A stretch of DNA of 64,000 bases from JBHHYU01 sp046757725 (GTDB lineage Bacteria > Desulfobacterota > Binatia > UBA9968), in assembly GCA_046757725.1 (NCBI GenBank), contig JBHHYU010000005.1, positions 1 to 64,000 on the forward strand, given 5' to 3'. Under the pieces are notes generated by a model. That model ran no database searches, had not been told where the DNA came from, and was given only the letters and a program-made list of their open reading frames with translations. This document shows positions 41,909 through 51,068 of this stretch, one piece after another. The position numbers and the translations under genes are program-made. Within the stretch, counting starts at the first letter, position 1. Each line of letters starts with the position of its first letter.

Positions 41909-42112
41909 ATGGAAAAGAGTTTTGATCAACTCCAGGCCAGTCTTTTATATTGCAAACAGTGCAGACGGGCGATGCCTGTTCGCCAACGGCTTCTTTTAGT
42001 TTTACCTGATGGGGAACTGCATGATTATCTATGCCAGGGGTGTGGGCATTCGCTCGGCTCTAAGACGGAACGTACAATGAGATCGCCTGCCTCTCAGAAG
42101 ATAACACTTTAG
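41909..42112 (+). CDS. Small zinc-ribbon protein
   Basis: 67 residues. YCKQC near residue 15 and YLCQGCG near residue 41 form a two-knuckle treble-clef or ribbon. GAGGGA precedes the ATG. It starts 15 bases after the EF-G-like stop and precedes an amidohydrolase. The C-terminal 18 residues look disordered. Function unknown; a nucleic-acid or protein-binding adaptor is possible. Confidence 0.65.
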   Translation: MEKSFDQLQASLLYCKQCRRAMPVRQRLLLVLPDGELHDYLCQGCGHSLGSKTERTMRSPASQKITL

Positions 42113-42135
42113 TTGAAGTCCAGGGTGGGGTGACA

Positions 42136-43161
42136 ATGGTAACCATCGATGCGGATGCGCATGTCCTAGAGAACGAGCGTACTTGGGATTACATGGACCC
42201 ATCGGAACATAAATTCAGGCCCGTGATTGTTTCTGAACGGGACCCGCAGCCGCCGGGTACAGAATATTGGCTGGTTGACGGGAAATTTCAACCAAAGGTA
42301 AAGAACGTCGGACAAGAAACCCCGAAGGCATCACGGGAGATGGCCGACATATCCAGCCGCTTAAGGCATATGGATGAGCTGGAAATCGATATACAGGTGC
42401 TCTATCCATCCCTTTTTCTGAGGCCTCTCACCAGGCGCCCCGAGGTGGAGCTGGCATTATGCAAAAGCTATAATCGTTGGTTGGCGGATATCTGGAGACA
42501 GGAGAAAAAACGCCTGCGATGGGTGACGGTGCTGCCGCTCTTGACTATTGATAAGGCACTCGATGAAGCACGGTTCGCAAAGAAAAACGGGGCCTGTGGA
42601 ATTTTCCTACGCGGATTAGAAGGAGAGAGACGCCTAAACGACCCCTATTTCTTTCCTGTTTACGAGGAGGCCCGCAGACTGGATATGCCTGTGTGCGTCC
42701 ATTCTGCGACGGGAAGCTTTACCCTGTTTGAGTTCTTTACCCAGGAGTGCGGCTTTTCGAAATTCAAACTGGCAGGAGTCGGTGCTTTTCATTCGTTCAT
42801 CTATGATGGTATTCCAGATAAGTTTCCAGGCCTCAGATTTGCATTTATCGAGTTTAGCGCTCAATGGTTGCCCTATGCCATCCACGACCTGGCTAAACGA
42901 TTTCAGCGGCGAGGACAATCCCTTCAGAAGGAGCTTTTACGGGAAAAAAGGATTTATGTGGCGTGCCAGACAGACGACGACATGCCGAATGTCGTTAAAT
43001 ATTCCGGCGAAAACAACCTCGTGATCGGTTCCGATTACGGCCATTCAGATACGGCCAGCGAGATTGAAGCCTTGCGGAAATTAAAGCGGCAGGGCGGTCT
43101 TAACCCTGATACGATTGGCAAGATACTGGATGACAACCCGCGAACCCTCTATGGTCTTTGA
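42136..43161 (+). CDS. Amidohydrolase-2 family (ACMSD-like) metal-dependent hydrolase/decarboxylase
   Basis: About 341 residues. IDADAHVLE gives the DxH metal site, CVHSATG the central His, and VIGSDYGHSDT the C-terminal metal Asp, the order of the ACMSD-like subgroup of the amidohydrolase superfamily. Members decarboxylate aromatic or unsaturated acids or hydrolyse lactones. The ATG at 42136 has GGGG six bases upstream; a GTG six bases earlier is possible. Substrate unknown. Confidence 0.83.
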   Translation: MVTIDADAHVLENERTWDYMDPSEHKFRPVIVSERDPQPPGTEYWLVDGKFQPKVKNVGQETPKASREMADISSRLRHMDELEIDIQVLYPSLFLRPLTRRPEVELALCKSYNRWLADIWRQEKKRLRWVTVLPLLTIDKALDEARFAKKNGACGIFLRGLEGERRLNDPYFFPVYEEARRLDMPVCVHSATGSFTLFEFFTQECGFSKFKLAGVGAFHSFIYDGIPDKFPGLRFAFIEFSAQWLPYAIHDLAKRFQRRGQSLQKELLREKRIYVACQTDDDMPNVVKYSGENNLVIGSDYGHSDTASEIEALRKLKRQGGLNPDTIGKILDDNPRTLYGL

Positions 43162-43299
43162 GTCGTGCTGATTGACTGTTTTTTTAAGCGGGGGGCTTCT
43201 TTTTCAGGCTAAAAGGAGATGAAGGTTTTGAAGGTGGCAAGCGTCGGGATGACGTAACAGCGCCTGAGGAATGATTCCGCCAGGTTCCCAAGTTCGATG

Positions 43300-43324
43300 G
43301 GAGGATTTCCCTCCTGAGAGGAGG
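43300..43324 (+). promoter_or_regulatory. Alternative hairpins over a Shine-Dalgarno site
   Basis: GGAGG (43300-43304) can pair with CCTCC (43310-43314), while the same CCTCCT (43310-43315) can pair with the AGGAGG ribosome-binding site (43319-43324) four bases before the ATG of the next gene. The pairings are mutually exclusive, giving a possible translational on/off switch. Confidence 0.45.
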
Positions 43325-43328
43325 ATCA

Positions 43329-43820
43329 ATGCTTGGCGCAACACCATACGCTCAAACGCTACGAGCTATCGGCCAATCCCTGGCGAATTGGCAGTTCCAG
43401 GATTTTGAGCTCAAGACTATTAACCGCGATTTTCTGGTGCGCGGAGAAGGCAGGGCACCTCCACAACGGCGAAGTATCCTTCGAACGATCTTCCTAAGAG
43501 CACAGCACTCAAAGCCCACCTTCTTCGAGTTCCGTTATACCCCCGAGGATATAGAGCAGCTGGAAATAGAGGGACAGTCAAAGCGGCGAGACCCGCAGGG
43601 GATGCCCGACTTTTCTAAGTTACCGCAGATTTTGCGTACCCTTGGTGCTTACATGGACATGAGAGGTATCCGGCTGCACGGAATCCACAGACAAGGGGTG
43701 AGGTTGACTCTCCAATACAAAAAACCGGGGGATCAACTGGAAGTCGAAGATCATACCATCCCATCCTTTTACAAACTCTTCACCCATTTAGTTAAACAGA
43801 GAAAAGGGCGCTACCCTTGA
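43329..43820 (+). CDS. Hypothetical protein
   Basis: 163 residues, soluble, basic. Segments RSILRTIFLRAQHSKPTFFEFRYTPEDIEQLEIEGQ and MDMRGIRLHGIHRQGVRLTLQY suggest a compact alpha/beta fold; no motif I recognise. AGGAGG four bases upstream marks the start but can be sequestered by a hairpin. It lies between an amidohydrolase and an isoaspartyl peptidase. Confidence 0.6.
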   Translation: MLGATPYAQTLRAIGQSLANWQFQDFELKTINRDFLVRGEGRAPPQRRSILRTIFLRAQHSKPTFFEFRYTPEDIEQLEIEGQSKRRDPQGMPDFSKLPQILRTLGAYMDMRGIRLHGIHRQGVRLTLQYKKPGDQLEVEDHTIPSFYKLFTHLVKQRKGRYP

Positions 43821-43912
43821 GGCAGGGTTTTTGCACAACCGTGCTGCCGGCCAAGGATCAAACAGCGGAATTCGAGCTGGTTCATCATCTGCCTCACACG
43901 TTTTAATTTCTT

Positions 43913-44770
43913 ATGAATAACCATCGACCGGCAATTATTGTACACGGGGGAGCAGGGTCTGTCTCGGAGGCAGCGCTCCCCATTCGACTTGAAGGATGCA
44001 AGCAGGCCGCACTTGTCGGCTGGGAACAGCTTGCCAAAGGCGCCTCAGCGCTCGATGCCGTAGAGAGATCACTTGTGGTTTTGGAAGATAACCCAACCTT
44101 CAACGCCGGTACCGGTTCCACGCTTAATAGCCTGGGACAAGTGGAAATGGATGCTGCTATTATGGATGGCCGGAGCCTTTCTGGAGGGGCGGTGGCTGCA
44201 GTCAGGGGAATTAAAAATCCCATTAAACTGGCACGTAAGGTATTGGAAGATGGCCGTCATGTTCTCTTGGCGGGCGACGGGGCGCTCCTCTTTGCGCAAC
44301 AATCGGGCATTCCCCAATGTTCTCCCGAGTCGCTCATCGTTAGGGACCGGCGGAGAGAGAGGCGGGATAAACACGGTACGGTCGGCTGTGTCGCACTGGA
44401 TCGGGCAGGTGGAATCGTGGCAGGAACTTCAACCGGGGGGATTTTCAATAAGCTGCCCGGGAGAGTGGGCGATTCAGCAGCCCTGGGCTGCGGCATCTAT
44501 GCTGACGAAGTTGCGGGTGTCTCCTGCACGGGTATGGGGGAGGGCATTATTCGCACCGTCATGGCCAAAACAGCCCTAGATATGGTACGCAGTAAATCTC
44601 ATCCACTAACGGCGGCGAAGCGGGCCATCACCTTACTCGAGAAAAAGACAGGCAGTCGAGCCGGCGTGATCATCATTGATCATCGCGGAAGATTCGGATA
44701 TGCGCGGAACACGGAACGGATGCCGATGTGCCTGATCGCGGATGCAGCTCATATCACCACGCAGAGCTAA
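43913..44770 (+). CDS. Isoaspartyl peptidase/L-asparaginase (Ntn hydrolase)
   Basis: 285 residues. The start AIIVHGGAGSVS and FNAGTGSTLN are typical of plant-type asparaginases. The autocleavage site is KHGTVGCVALD: the Thr becomes the N-terminal nucleophile, yielding alpha and beta chains. GRVGDSAALGCGIYAD and CTGMGEG complete the active site. It hydrolyses isoaspartyl dipeptides and asparagine. It is convergent with the ccm operon (15-base gap). Confidence 0.94.
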   Translation: MNNHRPAIIVHGGAGSVSEAALPIRLEGCKQAALVGWEQLAKGASALDAVERSLVVLEDNPTFNAGTGSTLNSLGQVEMDAAIMDGRSLSGGAVAAVRGIKNPIKLARKVLEDGRHVLLAGDGALLFAQQSGIPQCSPESLIVRDRRRERRDKHGTVGCVALDRAGGIVAGTSTGGIFNKLPGRVGDSAALGCGIYADEVAGVSCTGMGEGIIRTVMAKTALDMVRSKSHPLTAAKRAITLLEKKTGSRAGVIIIDHRGRFGYARNTERMPMCLIADAAHITTQS

Positions 44771-44785
44771 GTCCAAGACTTTGCT

Positions 44786-46456
44786 TCATTGACGGGTGAT
44801 AACAATGTCGACATTGTGAGACCCTATCTTCACTGGATTATCTTTGGCTTCCCCCCGTAGATTTCCCGGTTCCTTAGTCATTGCGTTGCCGTCTTTATCC
44901 AGCAGCGCCGACACGCGTACTTTGGCGGGAAAGGACTGGCCCGGCATGATGATGTCTTTTGAACTCAGGGAATAAACAGATGGAAAGACTGGCTGGTTGA
45001 TTTTCTTTACGGCCAGAGGAGGGCCTCCTGCGGAATCGGACGAACGTGCGATGATAAAGAGAACGCCCCGACCTAGCATGTTTGGCTTGAGCTTAGGATC
45101 CAGAGACACGGTTCCCCGTATACCGGCTGTGGGCAGCGGAACCTGAGCAGGTTGTGAGCCCGTTTTTTTACCGGCAACTAGTTTGTTTAGTTCTGCAATC
45201 GTATTCTGTATTTCCTCTTTTTGTGCCCCGGCTGGGAGCAGGTTTACAAGTCTGTTCAATGCCTCACGGGCCCCCACGTAGTCTTTTTTTGCATGATAAA
45301 GAACTAGGCCTTTTCCTAAAAGGGCAAGCGGATAATTAGGGGTGGTCAGGAGGGCCCGATTGAACGCCAAGAGAGCACCATCGGAATGTCCGGCTTGAGT
45401 CAGAATCAATCCCATGTACGTATGCGCCTCAGGTTGATTTGGATCTATCTCGAGGGCACGCTTGAAGGTCGTAATGGCTGCCCGGAGGTCATGTCGCTCA
45501 AATGCAGCTCGACCCTGAGAAAGGAGATTCGGAAGATCTTTCGATGCGACTCCTCCCGTTCCTGGCTTGCCCCTGAGCCCTCCTGCGTCAGTACCCGTGA
45601 GAAAGTCGCCGGTGACGGAATCCTGTTGGGATAACCGGGGCCGGAGGGATCTGGTTAAAAGCACACCAATAGTGACCCCGAAAACCAAAAGAAATATGCC
45701 TCCCGCGGCAAGCCTCCAGCCCCTTTGGGAGACCTTCCCCTTTTCCAAAGTCTGCTTCGTTGCCTGACCCTGCTTGCTTTCGGTTGTCGCAGTCCGTGCG
45801 ATAGGGTGAGGAGAGGCAGACAAATCGATCTCTCTTAGGACCATCGCGGCCTGAGCTTCAAGGCTTTGCCGCGACTCTCTGTAGTCCGCCTCAGAAAGTT
45901 TTCCCGTCTGGTAGTCGAACTCGAGTTCCCTGAGATTCGCGTAGAGCCTATTCCGTTCCAGCTGGAGAGGTGGGGGGAGGCTTTGCGCCTGTAAATCTGA
46001 ACTAATATTCTCTTTCTCTGCCGCTTCGCGGCGTACGCGGTCAATAAGAGCTGGGTCCACGGTTTTTGGTTGGTGCTTATCTGTTTTACGTACCGAGCGT
46101 CTTAAAAGCAAAACTGCAATGAGAAATCCGACAGCTAAGGCGAAAAAGGGCAGTACCCACACCAACAGATTGAAACCCCTTCTTGGCGGGGCAAGGAGGA
46201 CCCAGTCTCCGTATTTTGAGACAAAATAGGCTTTCACCTGGTCCGGTTCCTTACCTTCTTTGAGCTGTTTACGAATCACCGCTCGCATCTCCTGGGCCAA
46301 CTCGGAGGGCGAGTCGGCAACGGAGAGGTTTTGACATACCGGACACCGCAGGACAGCGCCTATTTGCTGCGCCTGCTCTTCCAGATCCGGCGGCTGTGCC
46401 AGGAGAGCCGGTGAAGGGGTCAATAGCAGAATTAGAACCAGTAGGGTGCGCCACAT
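44786..46456 (-). CDS. Fused CcmH-CcmI cytochrome c biogenesis protein
   Basis: 556 residues. A signal sequence is followed by a CcmH domain with the heme-reducing LRCPVCQNLS motif (Cys38, Cys41) and a TM segment at about 100-118. Then comes a coiled CcmI-like linker, a second TM near 250-270, TPR repeats at about 320-430 (AAITTFKRALEIDPNQPEAHTYMGLI), and a CycH/CcmI C-terminal domain (RGTVSLDPKL...). It passes apocytochrome c to the heme ligation site. Last gene of the ccm operon. Confidence 0.92.
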   Translation of the reverse strand: MWRTLLVLILLLTPSPALLAQPPDLEEQAQQIGAVLRCPVCQNLSVADSPSELAQEMRAVIRKQLKEGKEPDQVKAYFVSKYGDWVLLAPPRRGFNLLVWVLPFFALAVGFLIAVLLLRRSVRKTDKHQPKTVDPALIDRVRREAAEKENISSDLQAQSLPPPLQLERNRLYANLRELEFDYQTGKLSEADYRESRQSLEAQAAMVLREIDLSASPHPIARTATTESKQGQATKQTLEKGKVSQRGWRLAAGGIFLLVFGVTIGVLLTRSLRPRLSQQDSVTGDFLTGTDAGGLRGKPGTGGVASKDLPNLLSQGRAAFERHDLRAAITTFKRALEIDPNQPEAHTYMGLILTQAGHSDGALLAFNRALLTTPNYPLALLGKGLVLYHAKKDYVGAREALNRLVNLLPAGAQKEEIQNTIAELNKLVAGKKTGSQPAQVPLPTAGIRGTVSLDPKLKPNMLGRGVLFIIARSSDSAGGPPLAVKKINQPVFPSVYSLSSKDIIMPGQSFPAKVRVSALLDKDGNAMTKEPGNLRGEAKDNPVKIGSHNVDIVITRQ

Positions 46457-46462
46457 AACAGG

Positions 46463-47029
46463 TTACCGGATGGACTGATACTCTCCTTTTCCTTCCTGTG
46501 CACTCACCACCCTGTTTTGAGCTTCATTCACTTTGGCGGTTAAAAGGGATGTTTCAATCGACCCCGCATGTTTGTACGTGATTCGCCCTTCAGGGTCGAT
46601 AAAAAAGCTTTCCGGGATTCCCCAGACGCCATAATCAATCGCGATCTTTCCCGAGGCATCCCGGCCATTCGGATAAGTGATATTAAATTCGCGAATAAAA
46701 GCTCGGCCATTCTTTTCTGTGTCCTGGATTTCGATCCCCAGAAAGACGATATCTTCATCCTTAAGTTTCTGCCATGCCGTTTCGAGATCTCTTGCCTCGG
46801 CCCTGCACGGGGGGCACCAGGAAGACCAAAAATTAAGAAAGACTACCTTCCCTCGCAAATCCTCGAGACGCAGTTTCTTACCGTCGAAAAGTGCCAGAGT
46901 AAAAGGCGCAGCCTGTCGTCCAATCAATGGGGATGGAATGTATCGGGGGTCACGATTAAAGCCATAGGCGAGTATCCCAATAAGGGGAAGAATGATGCCT
47001 AAGGTAACGATCAGGCGCCGCCAAGGCAT
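46463..47029 (-). CDS. ccmG: CcmG/DsbE thiol-disulfide reductase
   Basis: 188 residues. N-terminal membrane anchor (LIVTLGIILPLIGILAYGF), thioredoxin fold with WCPPC active site, and GIPESFFIDPEGRITYKHAG with the cis-Pro loop. It keeps apocytochrome cysteines reduced in the periplasm. The start abuts the ccmF stop (one base between). Confidence 0.95.
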   Translation of the reverse strand: MPWRRLIVTLGIILPLIGILAYGFNRDPRYIPSPLIGRQAAPFTLALFDGKKLRLEDLRGKVVFLNFWSSWCPPCRAEARDLETAWQKLKDEDIVFLGIEIQDTEKNGRAFIREFNITYPNGRDASGKIAIDYGVWGIPESFFIDPEGRITYKHAGSIETSLLTAKVNEAQNRVVSAQEGKGEYQSIR

Positions 47030-47030
47030 C

Positions 47031-48992
47031 TCAACCCTCCCTCCGCACCATTTGCCGGGCAGGCCAGATAGAAACGATAGTGCCGAAAACTATAACGATC
47101 CCGCCGATCCACATCCAGGCTAAAAGCGGTCGCACAAGAACCTTCAACGTGGCTTGGTTCTGCTCAAGTTCGCTAAAACCTGAAAGGATAACGTAGAGGT
47201 CATGGCTGAAACTACTGCGGTGAACCGCCCGCCCGACCGGAGATTGCCGGTTGGGGAAAAACTTCAGGGCAGGGGAAAGGACTCCCAATTCATGCCCACT
47301 GTTGAAGACGCGAAAAACCCCTTCCACACGGAAGTGGGTGGCGCGCTGGGATCCCTTCAACCCTTCAAATTCGAGCCGATAGGGTTTTATTGAAATGCTA
47401 TCTCCCCGTTGGAGCGTAGCTTCACGCTCTACACTATAACTCATGGATCCGGTAATACCCATGATGATCAAGACCACGCCAAGGTGGACGACCAGGCCAC
47501 CGTACCGGCGCTGGTTGCGTCGAACCAACGTTCTCAGCGCTGAAAAAACGCCCTCTCCAGCAAGTCTGTGCCGGGTTCGAACGGCGAGCGCCGTATCGAA
47601 TAGAATCGTAAAGATCACAAAGGCCGAAAGCGTGAAACCAAGAAGTGGGAAGAAATCCCTCACCGACATCGCAATAAGGACCATAGCCGTAAACAGGGAA
47701 GCGGTCGCAGGCCACAGGAAATTTCGCCTGAGGTTGTCCCAGGAGGCCTTTCTCCAGGCAATCATGGGGCCGACACCCATAAGAAAGACCAAAAGAAGAA
47801 AAAGAGGGGCAACCACGGAGTTAAAATAGGGGGCTCCTACGCTTACCTGAGAACCAGTCACCGCTTCGGAGATCAGAGGAAAGATAGTCCCCAAGAAGAT
47901 CGTAAAAAGAGCGGAAACCAAAACAACATTGTTGAGGAGAAACGTCGATTCGCGGCTGACCATCGAATCTAATTCCGGCTGACCTTTGAGTTTATCTGCC
48001 CGAAATGCCAGCAGGCCAAAAGAGCCGAGAAGAACAAAACCAAGAAATGAAAGAAATATCACCCCGACGGGTCCGGAGGAAAAAGCATGGATCGAGGAAA
48101 GGACACCGGAACGAGTGAGAAAGGTGCCGAAAATCGTCAGGCTAAAGGCGATGATGATCAAAGAAAGGTTCCAGACCTTAAGCATACGTCGCCGCTCTTG
48201 GACTTGAATGGAGTGAAGAAAGGCGGTGGCCGGGAGCCAAGGCATGAAGGCTGCATTTTCAACGGGGTCCCAGGCCCAGTATCCACCCCACCCCAGGACA
48301 TGGTACGACCACCACGCCCCCACCAGGTTGCCCATCGTCAAAAAAAACCAGGCGATAATCGTCCAGCGGCGGGTTGTAACGATCCACGCCTCGTCCAGTT
48401 TCCCCTTGATGAGGGCGGCCATGGCGAAGGCGTAGGGAACCGTCAGGGCAACGAAGCCGGTATAGAGCAGTGGTGGATGAGTTAGCATGTTCGCGTCTTC
48501 TAAAAGTGGATTGAGCCCCTGACCGTCAGCAGGGACGGGAAAAACACTCTCAAAAGGATTCGATGCAAATGCGATCACAGAAAGGAAAAAAGCGGAAACG
48601 ATGGAGAAGATCATCAAGACCCACGGCATCGTTTCCGTGTGCCGGTCCTTATAAATCCACGCCAGCAGGGCAGAGAAGATAATAAGGATCCACTCCCATA
48701 GAAGCACCGAACCCTCAAGAGCTCCCCATAGGCCGGTTACACGGTAGTAGACGGGGGTGGATCGGGTCGTATTAAAAACCACGTACTTTATGGAAAAGTC
48801 CGTGGTCACAAGGGCATAAATCAAGCAGGCGGCGGCGGTAGTGACCAGCGCAAATTGACCGAGGATAGCAGCTCGGGTGCCGACAAGAAATCCGTGCTTT
48901 CCAGTACGAGCTCCCAGTATTGGGGAAAGAATCCCCCACACGGCTAAGAAGATTGCCACGACGATGCTGGCATGGCCAACTGTTGCGGTCAT
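47031..48992 (-). CDS. ccmF: CcmF heme lyase subunit
   Basis: 653 residues, polytopic. It contains the WWD domain (WAWDPVENAAFMPWLPATAFLHS after HVLGWGGYW), VAIFLAVW at the N-terminus and late periplasmic loops. It ligates heme from CcmE to apocytochrome c together with CcmH. Four to five bases separate it from ccmE. Confidence 0.97.
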   Translation of the reverse strand: MTATVGHASIVVAIFLAVWGILSPILGARTGKHGFLVGTRAAILGQFALVTTAAACLIYALVTTDFSIKYVVFNTTRSTPVYYRVTGLWGALEGSVLLWEWILIIFSALLAWIYKDRHTETMPWVLMIFSIVSAFFLSVIAFASNPFESVFPVPADGQGLNPLLEDANMLTHPPLLYTGFVALTVPYAFAMAALIKGKLDEAWIVTTRRWTIIAWFFLTMGNLVGAWWSYHVLGWGGYWAWDPVENAAFMPWLPATAFLHSIQVQERRRMLKVWNLSLIIIAFSLTIFGTFLTRSGVLSSIHAFSSGPVGVIFLSFLGFVLLGSFGLLAFRADKLKGQPELDSMVSRESTFLLNNVVLVSALFTIFLGTIFPLISEAVTGSQVSVGAPYFNSVVAPLFLLLVFLMGVGPMIAWRKASWDNLRRNFLWPATASLFTAMVLIAMSVRDFFPLLGFTLSAFVIFTILFDTALAVRTRHRLAGEGVFSALRTLVRRNQRRYGGLVVHLGVVLIIMGITGSMSYSVEREATLQRGDSISIKPYRLEFEGLKGSQRATHFRVEGVFRVFNSGHELGVLSPALKFFPNRQSPVGRAVHRSSFSHDLYVILSGFSELEQNQATLKVLVRPLLAWMWIGGIVIVFGTIVSIWPARQMVRREG

Positions 48993-48997
48993 CCTTT

Positions 48998-49432
48998 TTA
49001 CGGCTCCTTACCGGGGACAAAGCTCCTTGCCTCAGCATGTTTCCCTTTTTTGGGAGGACTGTACTCTTCTGAATGCTTGGCCATAATCGTTGTAGCAAGA
49101 AAAATCCCGTTTTTACTGATGCGACCCTCAACCACAGCCCCTTTTCCCTCGGAAAATAGATCGGGCGGGACACCATGAAAGTATACAGGGATCGATGCTT
49201 TTCCATCCGTGATTTGAAAGCGATAGGTGAGATTTTTGAGATCCTTCTCCAAGGACCCTGGCACAACCATTCCTCCCAGGCGTAAAAACTGATCCCCGGA
49301 TACTTTCTCTTGCCCTTTCAACTCTGAGGGAGTGCGGAAATAGACAATAGCCTGACGCATCCCCCCGTAGATTAAATAAGACAGCGCTGCAACGATGATA
49401 ACCCCTCCGATAATGAATCTTCTCTTTCTCAT
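48998..49432 (-). CDS. ccmE: CcmE heme chaperone
   Basis: 144 residues. Single N-terminal TM (FIIGGVIIVAALSYLIYGG) and an OB-fold domain. The heme-attaching His120 and Tyr124 occur as KHSEEY, a slight variant of HDEKY. AAGG precedes the ATG. Confidence 0.95.
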   Translation of the reverse strand: MRKRRFIIGGVIIVAALSYLIYGGMRQAIVYFRTPSELKGQEKVSGDQFLRLGGMVVPGSLEKDLKNLTYRFQITDGKASIPVYFHGVPPDLFSEGKGAVVEGRISKNGIFLATTIMAKHSEEYSPPKKGKHAEARSFVPGKEP

Positions 49433-49549
49433 TGTGACCTTCGAGATGTTTGGACCGCTTCCTTGTGATCAAATAAATAAACTATCATCGCTGAACACTC
49501 GTTTCTACTACCTTTTAGGTTCGCACCGGGCCCCATGCCGCAAGTGCGG

Positions 49550-49681
49550 TCATTCCGACGGACGACTGCGAAAAAGCTCTTCTTCCGCCTTCCTAAGGCG
49601 GCGTTTGAGCATGAAAAGATAGAGTAGAAGTGCACACCAAACAATCCCGTAGGCCAGGAAAACAAACCCCCAAGCTTCCAT
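49550..49681 (-). CDS. ccmD: CcmD small membrane protein
   Basis: 43 residues. MEAWGFVFLAYGIVWCALLL followed by the basic RRLRKAEEELF tail is the CcmD pattern. AGGAGG lies six bases before the ATG, and the start overlaps the ccmC stop by one base (TAATG). CcmD helps release holo-CcmE from the CcmABC complex. Confidence 0.85.
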   Translation of the reverse strand: MEAWGFVFLAYGIVWCALLLYLFMLKRRLRKAEEELFRSRPSE

Positions 49682-50388
49682 TATGTTCCTCCTTGAAGCC
49701 TTACTCTTTTGACCTCTTGTTCCGTTTCTGCGATTCGGAATCGCAGGGAGAGAAGATAAAAATAAAGTAGAATAAATGCGATAAAATTTAGCAACAGGGC
49801 AATGAGCATGGATGGATCGATGTTCTCCCATGGCGCTTTATCGGGTCGAAGGATAGACGGTGGTTGATGCAGTGTACGCCACCAGTAAACCGACATATGA
49901 ATCAAGGGAATATCCAAAAAGCCAATGATGCCTAGGACGGCGCCACCTACAGCGCTACGGTTTTCCTCTTCAATGAGCGAGCGCAGTATCAAATAGGCGA
50001 CAAAGATCAAGAAAAGGATGGCCGTCAATGTCAGACGCGCGTCCCAGGTCCACCAGACTCCCCAAGTGGGTTTACCCCATATGGATCCTTCAATAATGGT
50101 AAGACCCGTGAAAAGAACGCCAATCTCCGCAGCTGAATACGCAAGGATATCGTCGCGTTTCTCCCTCTTCCATAAAAAAAGGCAACTTCCCACAAAAACT
50201 ATAAAAAAAGAAAGATAGGCTGTGAGGATCGTAGGGATATGCAGATACATAATTCGTTGGACTTCCCCCTGGTAGGCATCGGGAGGAGCCTGGATCAGCC
50301 CGAAATAGAGACCCAAAAGAATAAAAAAAAGCGCCAATGCCCCGAGAACTGTTCGCCCTCTGCTTTTTCTGCGCACCATCTCTTTCAT
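49681..50388 (-). CDS. ccmC: CcmC heme handling protein
   Basis: 235 residues, six TM segments. WWD signature GVWWTWDARLT and heme-ligating histidines in IMYLHIPT and PLIHMSVYWW. It loads heme on CcmE. Two bases separate it from ccmB. Confidence 0.96.
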   Translation of the reverse strand: MKEMVRRKSRGRTVLGALALFFILLGLYFGLIQAPPDAYQGEVQRIMYLHIPTILTAYLSFFIVFVGSCLFLWKREKRDDILAYSAAEIGVLFTGLTIIEGSIWGKPTWGVWWTWDARLTLTAILFLIFVAYLILRSLIEEENRSAVGGAVLGIIGFLDIPLIHMSVYWWRTLHQPPSILRPDKAPWENIDPSMLIALLLNFIAFILLYFYLLSLRFRIAETEQEVKRVRLQGGT

Positions 50389-50390
50389 AT

Positions 50391-51068
50391 TTACTCCTCA
50401 ATTACCCATTCAAAGATCAGAAACCCTGCCGTTGAAAATATAACATCAAATACGAACAGAAGGCGCAACCACGGGGAGGCATCCTCGAAACTTCCCGTCT
50501 GAAGGATAAGCTCCATCCCCCGAATGGTTGCCAGTATGACTGGAATCATCAACGGGAAAAGAATCAGGGGGAGCAGAAGTTCCCTTGCCCGCGCTTTAAC
50601 CGTAACTCCCGAGAACAGCGTGCCTAAAACGCAAAAGCCGATAGTCCCAAGCAGAGCGACAAAAAAAAGAGAAGGCAACTGACTCCAGAGATCGAGATTG
50701 AACAGCACAAAGAATAGAGGAAAAACAATGACCTCAACCAACAGCATCATGAGCAAATTGAAAAATATCTTAGCCAGATAGAGCGCTGCCCGGTCCATGG
50801 GACACAAGAGAAGAGCTTCCAGACATCGGTTTTCTTTCTCCGGCTGAAAGAGTTGTGTTAATCCGAGGGTGCCTGTAAAAATAAAGGCAAGCCATAGTAA
50901 CCCTGGAGCCATTTTCGCTGCTCTCGTAGGCGGGATGTCAAAGGCAAATTGAAAGACGAAAAGAAGCAGGATGCCGAAAAAAAACATTGCTATAAGACTC
51001 TCCCTGCGGCGTATTTCCAAGAGAAAGTCCTTCCATAATAACCAGATGCTCTGCGTCAGAAGTTCCAT
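50391..51068 (-). CDS. ccmB: CcmB ABC permease
   Basis: About 225 residues, six TM segments, with FTGTLGLTQLFQPEKENRCLEALLLCP typical of CcmB. The start MELLTQSIW has a G-rich ribosome-binding site and overlaps ccmA by 13 bases; the longer in-frame reading to 51119 is inside ccmA. Confidence 0.95.
   Translation of the reverse strand: MELLTQSIWLLWKDFLLEIRRRESLIAMFFFGILLLFVFQFAFDIPPTRAAKMAPGLLWLAFIFTGTLGLTQLFQPEKENRCLEALLLCPMDRAALYLAKIFFNLLMMLLVEVIVFPLFFVLFNLDLWSQLPSLFFVALLGTIGFCVLGTLFSGVTVKARARELLLPLILFPLMIPVILATIRGMELILQTGSFEDASPWLRLLFVFDVIFSTAGFLIFEWVIEE

Noticed and set aside
43186..43205. AAGC-GGGGG-GCTT followed by T-rich bases as terminator after the amidohydrolase
   Set aside because: Only four stem pairs; too weak to call.
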